The notes beneath the pieces are model-generated. The model was given only the letters and a program-made list of their open reading frames with translations. It searched no databases and was not told the DNA's origin. 64,000 nucleotides of DNA from Pseudomonas sp. KNUC1026 (GTDB lineage Bacteria; Pseudomonadota; Gammaproteobacteria; Pseudomonadales; Pseudomonadaceae): positions 4,952,501 to 5,016,500 of the forward strand of contig NZ_CP087138.1 in assembly GCF_021650705.1 (NCBI RefSeq), read 5' to 3'. A program made the translations under genes and the position numbers. Positions 8,012-18,053 of this stretch are shown here, one piece after another; within the stretch, counting starts at the first letter, position 1, and each line of letters opens with the position of its first letter.

Positions 8012-8962
8012 TCAGCGGCCCAGCTTGCGGGCGATGGCGTCCATCAGCTTGCCACCGATGTCGGTGTCGAAGGCGGCATCAATCTCGCGGATGCAGGTGG
8101 GGCTGGTGACATTCACCTCGGTGAGGTAATCGCCGATTACATCCAGGCCAACGAACAGCAGGCCTTTTTCGCGCAGCGAAGGGCCGACCTGTGCCGCGAT
8201 CCAGCGGTCGCGCTCGGTCAGTGGCCGCGCTTCGCCACGGCCGCCGGCGGCCAGGTTGCCACGGGTTTCGCCCTGGGCCGGGATGCGCGCCAGGCAGTAA
8301 TCCACAGGCTCGCCGTCGATCATCAGGATGCGTTTGTCGCCGTTGACGATCTCCGGCACATAGGCCTGCGCCATGATCTGGTGTGCGCCGTTGTGGGTGA
8401 GGGTTTCGAGGATCACCGACAGGTTCGGGTCGCCGGCGCGGTGGCGGAAGATCGACGCGCCGCCCATTTCATCCAGTGGCTTGAGGATCACATCGCCATG
8501 TTCCTGGGCAAAGGCGCGCAGGATGTCCTGGCGGCGGCTCACCAGCGTAGGCGGGTTGCACTGCGGGAACTGGGTGGCGAAGAGCTTTTCATTGCAGTCG
8601 CGCAGGCTCTGCGGCTTGTTGACGATCAGCACACCGGCGCGCTCGGCCGCCTCCAGCAGGTAGGTGCTGTAGATGAACTCGATGTCGAAGGGCGGGTCTT
8701 CGCGCATCAGCACGGCATCGAGCTCGGTGAGCGCGATGTCCTGCTCTTCGCCCAGCTCGTACCAATGGGCCGGGTCGGCGAACACCTTGAGCGCGCGTGC
8801 CCGGGCACGAGGTTCGCCCGAGGTCTGATAGAGGTCGGGCTGCTCCATGTACACCAGCTCCCAGCCACGGGCCTGGGCGGCCAGCAGCATGGCCAGCGAG
8901 CTGTCCTTTTTGTAGGAGATGCGCGCGATGGGGTCCATGACAATCCCGAGGCGTACGCTCAT
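8012..8962 (-). CDS. gshB: Glutathione synthetase
   Basis: ATP-grasp ligase joining gamma-glutamylcysteine and glycine with ATP in the second step of glutathione synthesis. The 316-residue protein begins MSVRLGIVMDPIARISYKKD, a strong GshB N-terminal signature. Further blocks are MREDPPFDIEFIYSTYLLE, VILKPLDEMGGASIFR and the C-terminal LFVGLDVIGDYLTEVNVTSP. The start at 8962 fits the family; an upstream in-frame ATG (9049) adds 29 unrelated residues. It is divergent from pilG across about 175 bp and heads the leftward operon that includes tonB and the pyr genes. Confidence 0.96.
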   Translation of the reverse strand: MSVRLGIVMDPIARISYKKDSSLAMLLAAQARGWELVYMEQPDLYQTSGEPRARARALKVFADPAHWYELGEEQDIALTELDAVLMREDPPFDIEFIYSTYLLEAAERAGVLIVNKPQSLRDCNEKLFATQFPQCNPPTLVSRRQDILRAFAQEHGDVILKPLDEMGGASIFRHRAGDPNLSVILETLTHNGAHQIMAQAYVPEIVNGDKRILMIDGEPVDYCLARIPAQGETRGNLAAGGRGEARPLTERDRWIAAQVGPSLREKGLLFVGLDVIGDYLTEVNVTSPTCIREIDAAFDTDIGGKLMDAIARKLGR

Positions 8963-9137
8963 GGGGAAATCCTCTATAGGGCGGGGGCCGGAACGGCCCG
9001 TGGCGATGGAAATGGCCGTCAGGGTGATGCCAGGCGCGGCGTGGGTCAAGGCGCAGGCCGTGGAACGCGTTCCAGTAGCGTGCTGAAAAGCCCCTTAGAC
9101 GACACCTCTGAAGCATCCACAGCCTGATAGAGCAATC

Positions 9138-9545
9138 ATGGAGCAGCATTCCAACGGTCTCAAGGTCATGGTCGTCGATGATTCGAAAACCATCCGCCGC
9201 ACAGCCGAAGCGCTACTGCAGCAAGCCGGTTGCCAGGTCATCACCGCCGTGGATGGCTTCGATGCACTGGCCAAGATCGCCGACTACCAACCCAGCATCA
9301 TCTTCATCGATGTGATGATGCCGCGCCTGGACGGTTATCAGACCTGCGCCCTGATCAAGCACAACAGCCAGTTCCGCAGCACCGCCGTGGTCATGCTGTC
9401 GTCCCGTGACGGGCTGTTCGACCGCGCCCGTGGGCGGGTGGTGGAAGCCGACCAGTTCCTGACCAAACCATTCAGCAAGGAAACCCTGCTGGGCGCGATC
9501 CGGGCCCATGTGCCAGGCTTCGGCGTGCCGCAGGGGCAGCCATAA
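9138..9545 (+). CDS. pilG: Type IV pilus response regulator PilG
   Basis: Stand-alone CheY-like receiver of the Pil-Chp system (135 residues). The receiver pocket is visible: VMVVDDSKTIRR near the N-terminus, phospho-acceptor Asp in IIFIDVMMPRLDGYQ, the Ser/Thr of VVMLSSRDG and Lys in FLTKPFSKE. In P. aeruginosa PilG promotes pilus extension and cAMP signalling. It is first in a rightward run pilG-pilH-pilI-pilJ-chpA-CheW-like gene, with 32 nt to pilH. Confidence 0.94.
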   Translation: MEQHSNGLKVMVVDDSKTIRRTAEALLQQAGCQVITAVDGFDALAKIADYQPSIIFIDVMMPRLDGYQTCALIKHNSQFRSTAVVMLSSRDGLFDRARGRVVEADQFLTKPFSKETLLGAIRAHVPGFGVPQGQP

Positions 9546-9577
9546 CGGCGGCGCTGCCGCCATTGACGGGGAAGAGC

Positions 9578-9943
9578 ATGGCCCGAATTCTGATTGTCGA
9601 CGACTCACCGACCGAGCTGCACAAACTCACCGATATCCTGGAGAGGCAAGGCCATCAGGTACTCAAGGCCGACAACGGCGCCGATGGCGTAGCCCTGGCG
9701 CGCCAGGAAAAACCCGATGCCGTACTGATGGACATCGTGATGCCGGGCCTCAATGGCTTCCAGGCCACGCGCCAGCTGGCCAAGGATCCTGAAACCAGCG
9801 CGATCCCGGTGATCATCGTTACCGCCAAGGACCAGGAAACCGACAAGGTCTGGGGCACCCGCCAGGGTGCGCGCGAGTACATCACCAAACCCCTGGAAGA
9901 GGGCGCCCTGCTGCGCACCCTCGCCGCCGTGCTGGCCGGCTGA
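9578..9943 (+). CDS. pilH: Type IV pilus response regulator PilH
   Basis: Second CheY-like receiver, 121 residues: MARILIVDDSPTELHKL, acceptor Asp in AVLMDIVMPGLNGF, Thr in VIIVTAKDQE, Lys in YITKPLEEG. In P. aeruginosa PilH is the main phosphate acceptor or sink opposing PilG output. The start is the ATG at 9578, preceded by a GGGGAAGAG ribosome-binding site. The next gene, pilI, starts 10 nt after the stop. Confidence 0.94.
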   Translation: MARILIVDDSPTELHKLTDILERQGHQVLKADNGADGVALARQEKPDAVLMDIVMPGLNGFQATRQLAKDPETSAIPVIIVTAKDQETDKVWGTRQGAREYITKPLEEGALLRTLAAVLAG

Positions 9944-9953
9944 AGAGGCGCGC

Positions 9954-10493
9954 ATGACACCGGGGCGCACCGCCTTCGAATTGCTGCTGGAGATCGACCG
10001 CCGCTGCCGCGCCCAGGCTGCCGCGCTGCCGTCGCAGCAGGCGCGCCTGCAGAACTGGAGCGGCATCGGCTTTCGCCTGGCCGGGCACTGGTTCGTCGCG
10101 CCCATGGCAGAAGTGGTCGAAGTGCTGCCCGAGCCGCGCCTGACCCAGGTGCCCGGCGTGCGCCACTGGGTAATGGGCATGGCCAACCTGCGCGGCCGGC
10201 TGCTGCCGGTGATGGACCTGTGCGGGTTCTTCGGCCAGGGCCTGAGCCCGTTGAAAAAGCAGCGGCGCATCCTGGTGATCGATCACGAGGAGCTGTTCAC
10301 CGGCCTGATGGTCGACGAGGTCCCGGGCTTGCAGCATTTTGCGATGCAACGCCTGAACCCTTCTTCCCCTCCGGGGCTGCCACCGTCGATGGCGCCCTAC
10401 GTGCAGGGGCACTTTCAGCGTGAGCGCAACTGGGCGGTGTTCAGCCCCCTGGCGTTGACGCATGTTGCGGAGTTCATGAATGTGGCGTTGTAA
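9954..10493 (+). CDS. pilI: CheW-like adaptor PilI
   Basis: CheW-domain scaffold linking the PilJ receptor to the ChpA kinase. It has 179 residues, with conserved FRLAGHWFVAPMAEVVEVLP, VPGVRHWVMGMANLRGRLLPVMDL and LMVDEVPGL segments. The ATG at 9954 follows an AAGAGG ribosome-binding site. It lies between pilH and pilJ with 10- and 21-nt spacers. Confidence 0.93.
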   Translation: MTPGRTAFELLLEIDRRCRAQAAALPSQQARLQNWSGIGFRLAGHWFVAPMAEVVEVLPEPRLTQVPGVRHWVMGMANLRGRLLPVMDLCGFFGQGLSPLKKQRRILVIDHEELFTGLMVDEVPGLQHFAMQRLNPSSPPGLPPSMAPYVQGHFQRERNWAVFSPLALTHVAEFMNVAL

Positions 10494-10514
10494 CCCCCCT
10501 GCGCGGAGGGCTCG

Positions 10515-12552
10515 ATGAAACGGGCTGTCCAAGGTTCACGCAGCGCGGCGCAGATCGCCGGGCTATTCGTGGCGCTGATCATCCTGATCATGCTGCTGTT
10601 CGCCAACTTCGCCTACCTCAACACCCGCGCCAACTACGACAAGCAGTACATCAGCCATGCCGGCGAGCTGCGCGTGGTGTCCCAGCGCATCGCCAAGAAC
10701 GCCACCGAAGCCGCGGCGGGCAAAGCCGAGGCCTTTCGTCAATTGAGCGAGGCGCGCAACGAGTTCGAGCGGCGCTGGCGCTACCTGGTCGAGGGCGATC
10801 GCCACACCGGGCTGCCGCCGGCGCCGCATGAAGTCAGCGATGAGATCAAGGCGGTGCAGGCTGGCTGGGACCACCTGCGCAAGAACACCGACACGATCCT
10901 GGGCAGCGAGCAAACCGTGCTTGCGCTGCATCAGGTGGCCGCGACCCTCAGCCAGACCGTGCCACAGCTGCAGCTGCAATCGGAAAAGGTCGTGGACATC
11001 CTCCTGCGCCGGGGTGCGCCAGCCAATCAGGTCGCAATGGCGCAGCGTCAATCTCTGCTTGCCGAGCGTATCCTCGGTTCGGTCAATACGGTGCTGGCTG
11101 GCGATGAGAACGCAAGCCAGGCCGCCGAAGCCTTCGGCCGCGACGCTAACCGCTTCGGCGTGGTGCTGGCCGGCATGCTCAACGGCAATTCCGGCCAGCA
11201 GATCAGCCAGGTACAAGACCCCGAAGCCCGCGCCCTGCTCAAGGAAATCTCCGAGCTGTTCGCGTTCGTTTCAGGCTCTGTGGACCAGATCCTGGAAACC
11301 TCGCCTGAGCTGTTCCGCGTACGCGAGGCCAGCTCGGGCATCTTCAACCTTTCACAAGGTTTGCTCGACGACGCCTCACGGCTGGCCACAGGGTTCGAGC
11401 ACCTGGCGGGCGGGCGTTCGGTCGATACCGTCGGCGGCTACGTGCTGGGCCTGCTGGCGCTGGCTTCGATCATCCTCATCGGGATGGTGATGGTGCGTGA
11501 AACCAACCGCCGGTTGCGGGAAACAGCCGAGAAGAACGAGCGCAACCAGGCCGCGATCATGCGCTTGCTCGACGAGATCGAAGACCTTGCCGCCGGCGAC
11601 CTCACGGTTACGGCATCGGTCACCGAAGCCTTTACCGGCACCATCGCCGACTCGATCAACAACGCCATAGACCAATTGCGCGAGCTGGTGACTACCATCA
11701 ACCGCGCTGCTGAAGATGTCGCCTACGCGGTCCAGCACACCGAGGGCAACGCCAGCCACCTGGTCAAGGGCTCGGAGCATCAGGCCCAGCAGATCAGCGA
11801 GGCGTCGCGGGCGATCAGCGACATGGCCCAATCGATCGACCATGTGTCCAACAATGCCTACCAGTCGGCCAAGGTCGCCGAACGCTCGGTGGACATCGCC
11901 AACAACGGAAGCCGCCTGGTGCACAACACCATTCGCGGCATGGAAACGGTGCGCGAGCAGATCCAGGAGACGTCGCGGCGGATCAAGCGCCTGGGTGAGT
12001 CCTCCCAGGAAATCGGCGACATCGTCAGCCTGATCGACGAGATTGCCGACCAGACCAACATTCTGGCGCTCAACGCAGCGATCCAGGCGTCAATGGCTGG
12101 TGAAGCCGGGCGTGGCTTTGCGGTAGTTGCAGACGAAGTGCAGCGCCTGGCCGAGCGTTCGTCGTCGGCACTGCGGCAGATCGAGCTGCTGGTGCGGGCG
12201 ATCCAGGCCGACACCAACGAGGCAGTGATGTCCATGGAACAAACCACCTACGAGGTGGTGCGCGGTGCCCGCCTGGCTGAAGACGCCGGGGTGGCGCTCG
12301 AGGAAATCGAAGGCGTGTCGGAAGACCTCGCCGCGCTCATCCAGTGTATTTCCAATGCGGCCCAGCAGCAGACCTCTTCTGCCGGGCAGATTTCCCACAC
12401 CATGGCCATCATCCAAGAAATCACTACCCAGACCTCCTCCGACTCCATCGCCACGGCCGACAGCATGGCGAACCTGGCGCGCATGGCCAGTGAAATGCGC
12501 CGTTCGGTCTCAGGTTTCCGCTTGCCCGCCGGAGCCGGGCTCGGCGCCATGA
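10515..12552 (+). CDS. pilJ: Type IV pilus methyl-accepting receptor PilJ (stop lost to an apparent +1 indel)
   Basis: Membrane chemoreceptor of the Pil-Chp pathway. An N-terminal helix (IAGLFVALIILIMLLFANFAYL) and a second near residues 306-328 (VLGLLALASIILIGMVMV) flank a periplasmic PilJ domain. HAMP and the methyl-accepting coiled coil follow, with the signalling tip DQTNILALNAAIQASMAGE. As written, the frame passes without a stop into chpA. Removing one G from the GGG at 12537-12539 gives ...LPAGAGSAP-stop, ending at 12552 with an ATGA overlap to chpA and 678 residues, close to the family's ~680. I infer an inserted base rather than a real PilJ-ChpA fusion. Confidence 0.85.
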
Positions 12553-15500
12553 ACGCGGCCGTGGATTTCGTGGCCCTCGAGTGGGTTCGCAGGGAGCTGG
12601 CCGATAGCCTGCCGCCCATACGGCAGGCACTGCTGGCCGGCGACCCGGCCCTCGCCCGGCAATGGCTCGCCCAGGCGCGCGGGGCAATGCGCTTGTTGGA
12701 GCTTGAAGGTGCTGGCGCGTTGCTCGAGGCGCTGGGGCTTCTTGATGCTCTACAGCCGGCAGTGCAAGGCCTGCTGCTGCGGGTGATGGAGCAATTGCCT
12801 GAGTGGCTGGAGCGCGTACACCGCGCCCGGCGTGATATGCCCGAACTGATGCTGCCACTGCTCACCGAGGCGCGCGCCTTGCAAAGCGGCGCTCCGGGTG
12901 CTGCGCAAGTGTTGCCGCCAGAACTGGCCGGCAAACTGGAAGCTGGCAACCGCGATGCGCTGCGGGCGGTGGTCCAGGCGCTGTGCGTGGAGCTGGTGCG
13001 CCATCATGAAAGCCTGGAAGCCTGGCTCGAAGCGCCGGAATGTGGCCCACAGGCACTGGGCGAGCGCCTGCCGGCCTTGCGGCAAGTAGCCGACACGCTG
13101 GCGGTGCTGGGTTTCGAACAGCCACGCCGGTTGATCCTCGATCAGTTGAACGTGCTGCAAGCCTTCGTGCAGGGCCAGCGCGCGCCGGATGAGGCTGCGC
13201 TGATGGACGTGGCCAGCGCCCTGCTGTACATCGAGGCCACACTGAACGGCATGGTCGGGCCCGAAGCCGGTCGCCAGCGACGAACTTGGCCCCAGCACGG
13301 ATATCGACGAAATCCACCGCCTGGTGATTCGCGAAACCCTCGCGGGCCTTGAGCGCTTCGCGCAGGGGCTGAAGGCGCCTGGGCGGCAGGCTGGCCTCCG
13401 GCCGAATGCCAGGCGCTGGCCGAGCAATTGCACCCGTTGGCAGGGGCGCTTGCGATGATCCCGTTGCCTGCTGTGGCCTCGCCATTGGAGGCGATGGCGC
13501 GCTGGCTGGCGGGCGCGCCCAGGCGAGTGATTGCCGAGGCACTGGCCGAGGTGATCTGCGCGCTGGAATACCACCTGGAGCGTTTGCTGCTCGATCCCGA
13601 CGGCCCGCACCAGCCCAGCCTCGCTCGTGCCGAGCGGGCGCTCGATGCGCTATGCCGGGGCGCCGGCTCCGCGGCAGCCGGGCTGGCTGCTGACGCGCCT
13701 GAACCTGTGGCGCCCGCGCCGGCCTCGTTGCTGGCGATCTTCCGTGATGAGGCGCAAGGTTACCTCGCCGTGCTGCAGCGCTGGCTGGCAACGCCGGAAG
13801 CTGTGCCTGGGCATGCCTTGCACGTGGCGTTGCACACGCTCAAGGGCAGCGCCTCGATGGCTGGGGCCAGCGCGATCAGCGAATTGGCTGCGGCCCTTGA
13901 CCGCATCGCCCAGCGTGCTCCGCTGGACGAACCTGAGGTTCGCACGCTCTTCGAGCAGGGCGCCGCGCAAATCGAAAACCTCCTGGCCGGCGAGGCCGCC
14001 GAACGGGCACAGGCAGTGATCGACCAGGCCAATGCTCTGCTTGGCGGGGCAGATGCCGCGCCGCCTTCGGCCGCCCAGAGCTTCTTGCGCGCACATATGG
14101 ATCGCGTGCTCGACAGCGAAGCGGCCCTGCGTGCCTGGGCGCGCCAGCCACGCAGCCGCCAGGAGTTGGCCGGCTTGCTCGACGAATTGACCGACCTTGC
14201 ACAAGGCGCCCACGACGCAGGCCTGTCGGCCGTCGATGAGCTGTGCGAAGCGCTGCTGGATGTTTACGGCGCGGTGGAGGAGGGCAGCCTGCCGGTCAAC
14301 GATGCGTTCTTCGAGCGGATGGGCCGTGGCCACGAGGCGCTGATCGATCAGTTCGACCAGTTGGCCGCAGGCCAAGGCGCTGCGCCTGCTCCGCTTGCAT
14401 TGCGTTACCTGCGGGAGTTGCTCGACCAGGCGCTGCCGCCGGACGCCCTCGGCCGCCTGAGCGACGGCCAGGCGCAGGCGCTGCCAGCCCTGAAACCGGA
14501 ACCGGAACCAGAACCGGAACCAGAGCCAGAAACCGACGGCGTCGACGAAGGCCCTGCCGACCAGGAGCTGATGCAGGTCTTTCTCGACGAAGGCTTCGAC
14601 ATCGTCGAAAGCGCGGGCGAGGCCCTGCTGCGCTGGGAAGCCGAGCCCGGCAACACGCTGGAGGTGGAAAACCTGCTGCGCGACCTGCACACCCTCAAGG
14701 GCGGCGCGCGGATGGTGGAAATTGCGCCGATCGGCGACCTGGCCCATGAGCTGGAAACCCTCTACCAGCGGCTGGCCGCCGGCACGTTGCTGCCCAGTGC
14801 CGGGCTGTTCGAGCTTTTGCAAAAGGGCCATGACCGCGTCGGCCTGATGCTCGATGCCCTGCGTTCTGGCCAGCAAGTGCAGGCCGACCCCGCGCTGATC
14901 GCTCGCATGAACGGCTTTGGCCTGGCCCACGCGCCACGGGGCAGCGCCCAGTCGCCGCGCATGGAGCCTGCGCCGGCCGTGATGGAGCGCGGGCCGGTGG
15001 ACATGGTCAAGGTCACCGCGCTGGTGCTCGAAGAGCTCGGCGACCTGGCAGGCGAGGCGGCCATTGCCCGCGGGCGTGTCGAGCAGCAGGTCAACGACAG
15101 CCGCTCGGCCCTCTATGAAATGGAAATGACGCTCCAGCGCATGCGCGACCACCTGCTGCGCCTGGACAGCGAAACCCAGGCCGGCCAGCGCGAACATGCC
15201 CAGGAAAGCACGGCCTACGCCGAGTTCGACCCGCTGGAAATGGACCGCCATTCTCAGCTGCAACAGCTCACACGGGGCCTGTTCGAGGCGGTCTCTGACC
15301 TGCTCGACCTCAAGGACACGCTCGACGAGCGCAACCACGAGGCCCAGGCGCTGCTGGCGCACCAGTCACGGGTGAGCAGCCAATTGCAGGAAGGCCTGAT
15401 GCGCACGCGCATGGTGCCTTTCGAACGGGTGTTGCCACGCTTGCAGCGGGTAGTACGGCAGGTGGCCGAAGAGCTGGGCAAGCAGGTGATTTTCGAAGCC

Positions 15501-16814
15501 GGCCATGCCGAGGCCGAAATGGACCGCACGGTGCTCGAACGCATGGTCGCGCCGCTGGAGCACATGCTGCGCAATGCCGTGGACCACGGCCTTGAGCCTG
15601 CGGCGATACGGCGCGCCTCGGGCAAGCCCGAGTCGGGCCTGATCAGCCTGAGCGTGGCCCACGAGGGCGGCGAGGTGGTGATCGAGCTGGCCGACGACGG
15701 CGCCGGTGTGCCGCTGGACGCGGTGCGCAACAAGGCGGCCATGCGCGGCCTGCTGGCGGCGGGCAGTGACATGAGCGACCACGATGTCATGCAGTTCATT
15801 CTTCAGCCGGGGTTCTCCACCGCCGAGAAGATTACGCAGATTTCCGGGCGCGGCCTGGGCATGGACGTGGTGCATGAGGAGGTCAAGCAGCTTGGCGGCA
15901 GCATGACCATCGACTCGCGGCGCGGTGTGGGCGCGCGATTCCAGATCCGCCTGCCGCTGTCGGTGTCGGTCAACCGGGCGCTTTTGGTGCAATGCAACGA
16001 AGAGCTGTACGCGGTGCCGCTCAACAGCGTGGAAGGCATCGTGCGGGTCGGGCCCGCCGAGCTGGATGCACATTACCGGCATACTCCGCCGGTGTACCGT
16101 TACGGCGGCATGAATCACGACCTGCGTTACCTCGGCCAGTTGTTGAATGGCCAGGCCCGGCCTGCGCTGCTGAGCCAGGAACAGGCACTGCCGGTGCTGC
16201 TGGTACGGGCACACGAGCATCAGGTCGCCGTGCAGGTCGATGCGATCACCGGCTCACGCGACATCGTGGTCAAGAGCCTGGGGCCGCAATTCGTGACAGT
16301 GCCGGGCCTTAATGGCGCAACCATTCTGGGCGACGGGCGAGTGGTGCTGATCCTCGACTTGCTGGGCCTGATCCGCGCGCAGCAATTGCGCCAGGGGCCG
16401 GCGCGCAGCCCCGAGCAGCGCGCCGAGCCAGCTCCCGCTCGGCCACGTCGAGTGCTGGTGGTCGATGACTCGGTGACCGTGCGCAAGGTCACCAGCCGCT
16501 TGCTGGAGCGCCATGGCATGCACGTGAGCACCGCACGGGACGGTGTCGAGGCGGTCGAGCGCATGGAAGAGCAGCGTCCTGACATCCTGCTGCTGGACAT
16601 CGAGATGCCGCGCATGGACGGCTACGAGGTGGCAGCCTGGGTGCGCCGCGACAGCCGCCTGAAAAGCCTGCCAATCATCATGATCACCTCGCGCACCGGA
16701 GAGAAGCACCGCGACCGTGCCATGGCCCTCGGGGTCAACGAGTACCTGGGCAAGCCGTTCCAGGAGCCGCAACTGTTGGCCTGCATCGAAAAGTGGAGCC
16801 CTCGCCATGCATGA
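12549..16814 (+). CDS. chpA: ChpA/PilL hybrid CheA-type histidine kinase (two compensating apparent indels)
   Basis: Central kinase of the Pil-Chp system, about 1421 residues. In order: an Hpt-like N-terminus (MNAAVDFVALEWVRREL); Hpt LHTLKGSASMAG (His about 429); an acidic Pro-Glu repeat linker (about 650-662); Hpt LHTLKGGARM (His about 714); dimerisation helices; HATPase (NAVDHGLEPAA, GRGLGMDVV); a CheW domain; and a C-terminal receiver (acceptor Asp in LLLDIEMPRMDG). The reading frame breaks near 13270, where removing one G restores GPEAVASDELGPSTD, and again at 13365-13368, where G4 should be G5. It is shorter than P. aeruginosa ChpA (about 2470 residues), with fewer Hpt domains. Confidence 0.87.
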
Positions 16815-17271
16815 ACGTGCTTTCGAGCGGCGCCACAGCCTCACGGCCTTGCTGCTGCCGTTGACCGATCGTCAGTTGGTGCTGCCCAACGTTGCGGTCG
16901 CCGAGCTGATCGATGACCGCCCCGGCGTGCCGGTGGCCGGCGCGCCTTCCTGGCATCTGGGGCACATCGCCTGGCGCCATCGCGAGCTGCCGTTGCTGAG
17001 CTTCGAGGCGGCCTGCGGCACCGAGCCCCGGCGCGGCGAGCGCAACCACATCGTGGTGCTCAACGCCTTGAGCGGCGGGCCTTTGGCCTTCTACGCCATG
17101 CTGGTGCAGGGGATCCCTCGCTCGTTCAAGGTCGACAGCCAGCTCAGCTACGTGGATGTGCCGCTGGACCGCTTCGAACTGGCAGCGGTGCAGTTGGGGG
17201 AAAGCGTGGCGCGGGTGCCGGACCTGGACGGCCTGGAGCGGCTGGTGCAGCAGGTATGGCCGGCGCTGTAA
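16807..17271 (+). CDS. CheW-like chemotaxis protein (ChpC-like)
   Basis: CheW-domain protein of 154 residues following chpA with an 8-nt overlap. Visible: LTALLLPLTDRQLVLPNVAVAEL, a HLGHIAWRHRELPLLSFE segment resembling the CheW second subdomain, and LAFYAMLVQGIPRSF. The position matches ChpC, the second CheW-like adaptor of P. aeruginosa, but sequence alone does not prove orthology. The start is the ATG at 16807. After it the cluster ends: no pilK methyltransferase or chpB methylesterase is present between pilJ and chpA or downstream. Confidence 0.82.
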   Translation: MHERAFERRHSLTALLLPLTDRQLVLPNVAVAELIDDRPGVPVAGAPSWHLGHIAWRHRELPLLSFEAACGTEPRRGERNHIVVLNALSGGPLAFYAMLVQGIPRSFKVDSQLSYVDVPLDRFELAAVQLGESVARVPDLDGLERLVQQVWPAL

Positions 17272-17338
17272 TACCTGCGTAGGCAAAGCTTGCTGCAGCA
17301 TGGCGGCCTCACTCAGGAACCAAGAGGGCCTTGCCGCC

Positions 17339-17956
17339 ATGTATCACGGCGAACGTCTCAATGCCTGGACTCACCTGGTTGGCACGGTGCTGGCCTGCGT
17401 CGGTGCGCTTTGGCTGACCGCGCTGGCCGGTATCCAGGGCAACCCCTGGAAGATCGTCAGTGCCGCGGTGTACGGCGTCACCCTCACGGCGCTGTACGCC
17501 ATTTCCACCGTTTATCACAGTGTGCGCGGCCAGGCGAAAACGGTGATGCGCAAGCTCGACCACCTCGCCATCTACTTGCTGATCGCCGGCAGCTATACAC
17601 CCTTCTGCCTGGTGTCACTGCGCGGGCCTTGGGGGTGGAGCCTGTTCGGGGTGGTGTGGGCGCTGGCGGTGCTGGGCATGTTGCAGGAGCTCAAGCCGCG
17701 GTCTTCGGCGCGGGTGTTGTCGGTGGTGATCTACGCCGTGATGGGCTGGGTGGTGCTGGTGGCGGTCGGGCCACTGCTCGATGCGCTGGGCACTGCCGGC
17801 TTCTGCTGGCTGGCCGGCGGAGGGCTGTTGTACACGGTGGGGATCATCTTTTACGCACTTGGCGAGCGCATGCCCCATGGGCATGGCATCTGGCACCTGT
17901 TCGTGATCGCCGGCAGTTTGCTGCACTTCGTGGCGATTTTCTTTTATGTGATCTGA
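17339..17956 (+). CDS. Hemolysin III / PAQR-like membrane protein
   Basis: Integral membrane protein of 205 residues with seven predicted helices. It has the PAQR/HlyIII hallmarks: Glu-Arg-x-Asn-x-x-THLVG near the N-terminus, ISTVYHS, LDHLAIYLLIAGSYTPF, and the C-terminal HGIWHLFVIAGSLLHF His cluster thought to bind metal. Actual haemolytic activity is not implied. The start is the ATG at 17339 (MYHGERLNAWTHLVG). It converges with rsmE across a REP pair. Confidence 0.9.
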   Translation: MYHGERLNAWTHLVGTVLACVGALWLTALAGIQGNPWKIVSAAVYGVTLTALYAISTVYHSVRGQAKTVMRKLDHLAIYLLIAGSYTPFCLVSLRGPWGWSLFGVVWALAVLGMLQELKPRSSARVLSVVIYAVMGWVVLVAVGPLLDALGTAGFCWLAGGGLLYTVGIIFYALGERMPHGHGIWHLFVIAGSLLHFVAIFFYVI

Positions 17957-17963
17957 AGGGGGC

Positions 17964-18048
17964 CGTCGCGCGGCGAGCCGCCCTCCCACTTTTTGAAACC
18001 TTCATATGCCTGATCGATGAAGTGAGAAGGCGGCTTGCCGCGCGACAG
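17964..18048. repeat. Pair of inverted REP elements (BIME-like)
   Basis: Two ~27-bp REP copies in opposite orientation, GTCGCGCGGCGAGCCGCC at 17964 and GGCGGCTTGCCGCGCGAC ending at 18048, fill the space between the stop codons of the convergent hemolysin III and rsmE genes. Related copies occur at 29.4, 30.7 and 54.5 kb. Confidence 0.85.
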
Positions 18049-18053
18049 GCCGA

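Noticed and set aside
14498..14540. Tandem Pro-Glu repeat in chpA as a separate mobile or satellite repeat
   Set aside because: It is an in-frame acidic linker between Hpt domains, common in ChpA-type kinases; only its copy number is likely to vary.
13650..15362. A 570-codon open frame antisense to chpA
   Set aside because: Same shadow effect; it translates to featureless Gln/Arg/Leu-rich sequence, and the sense strand carries Hpt and HATPase motifs.
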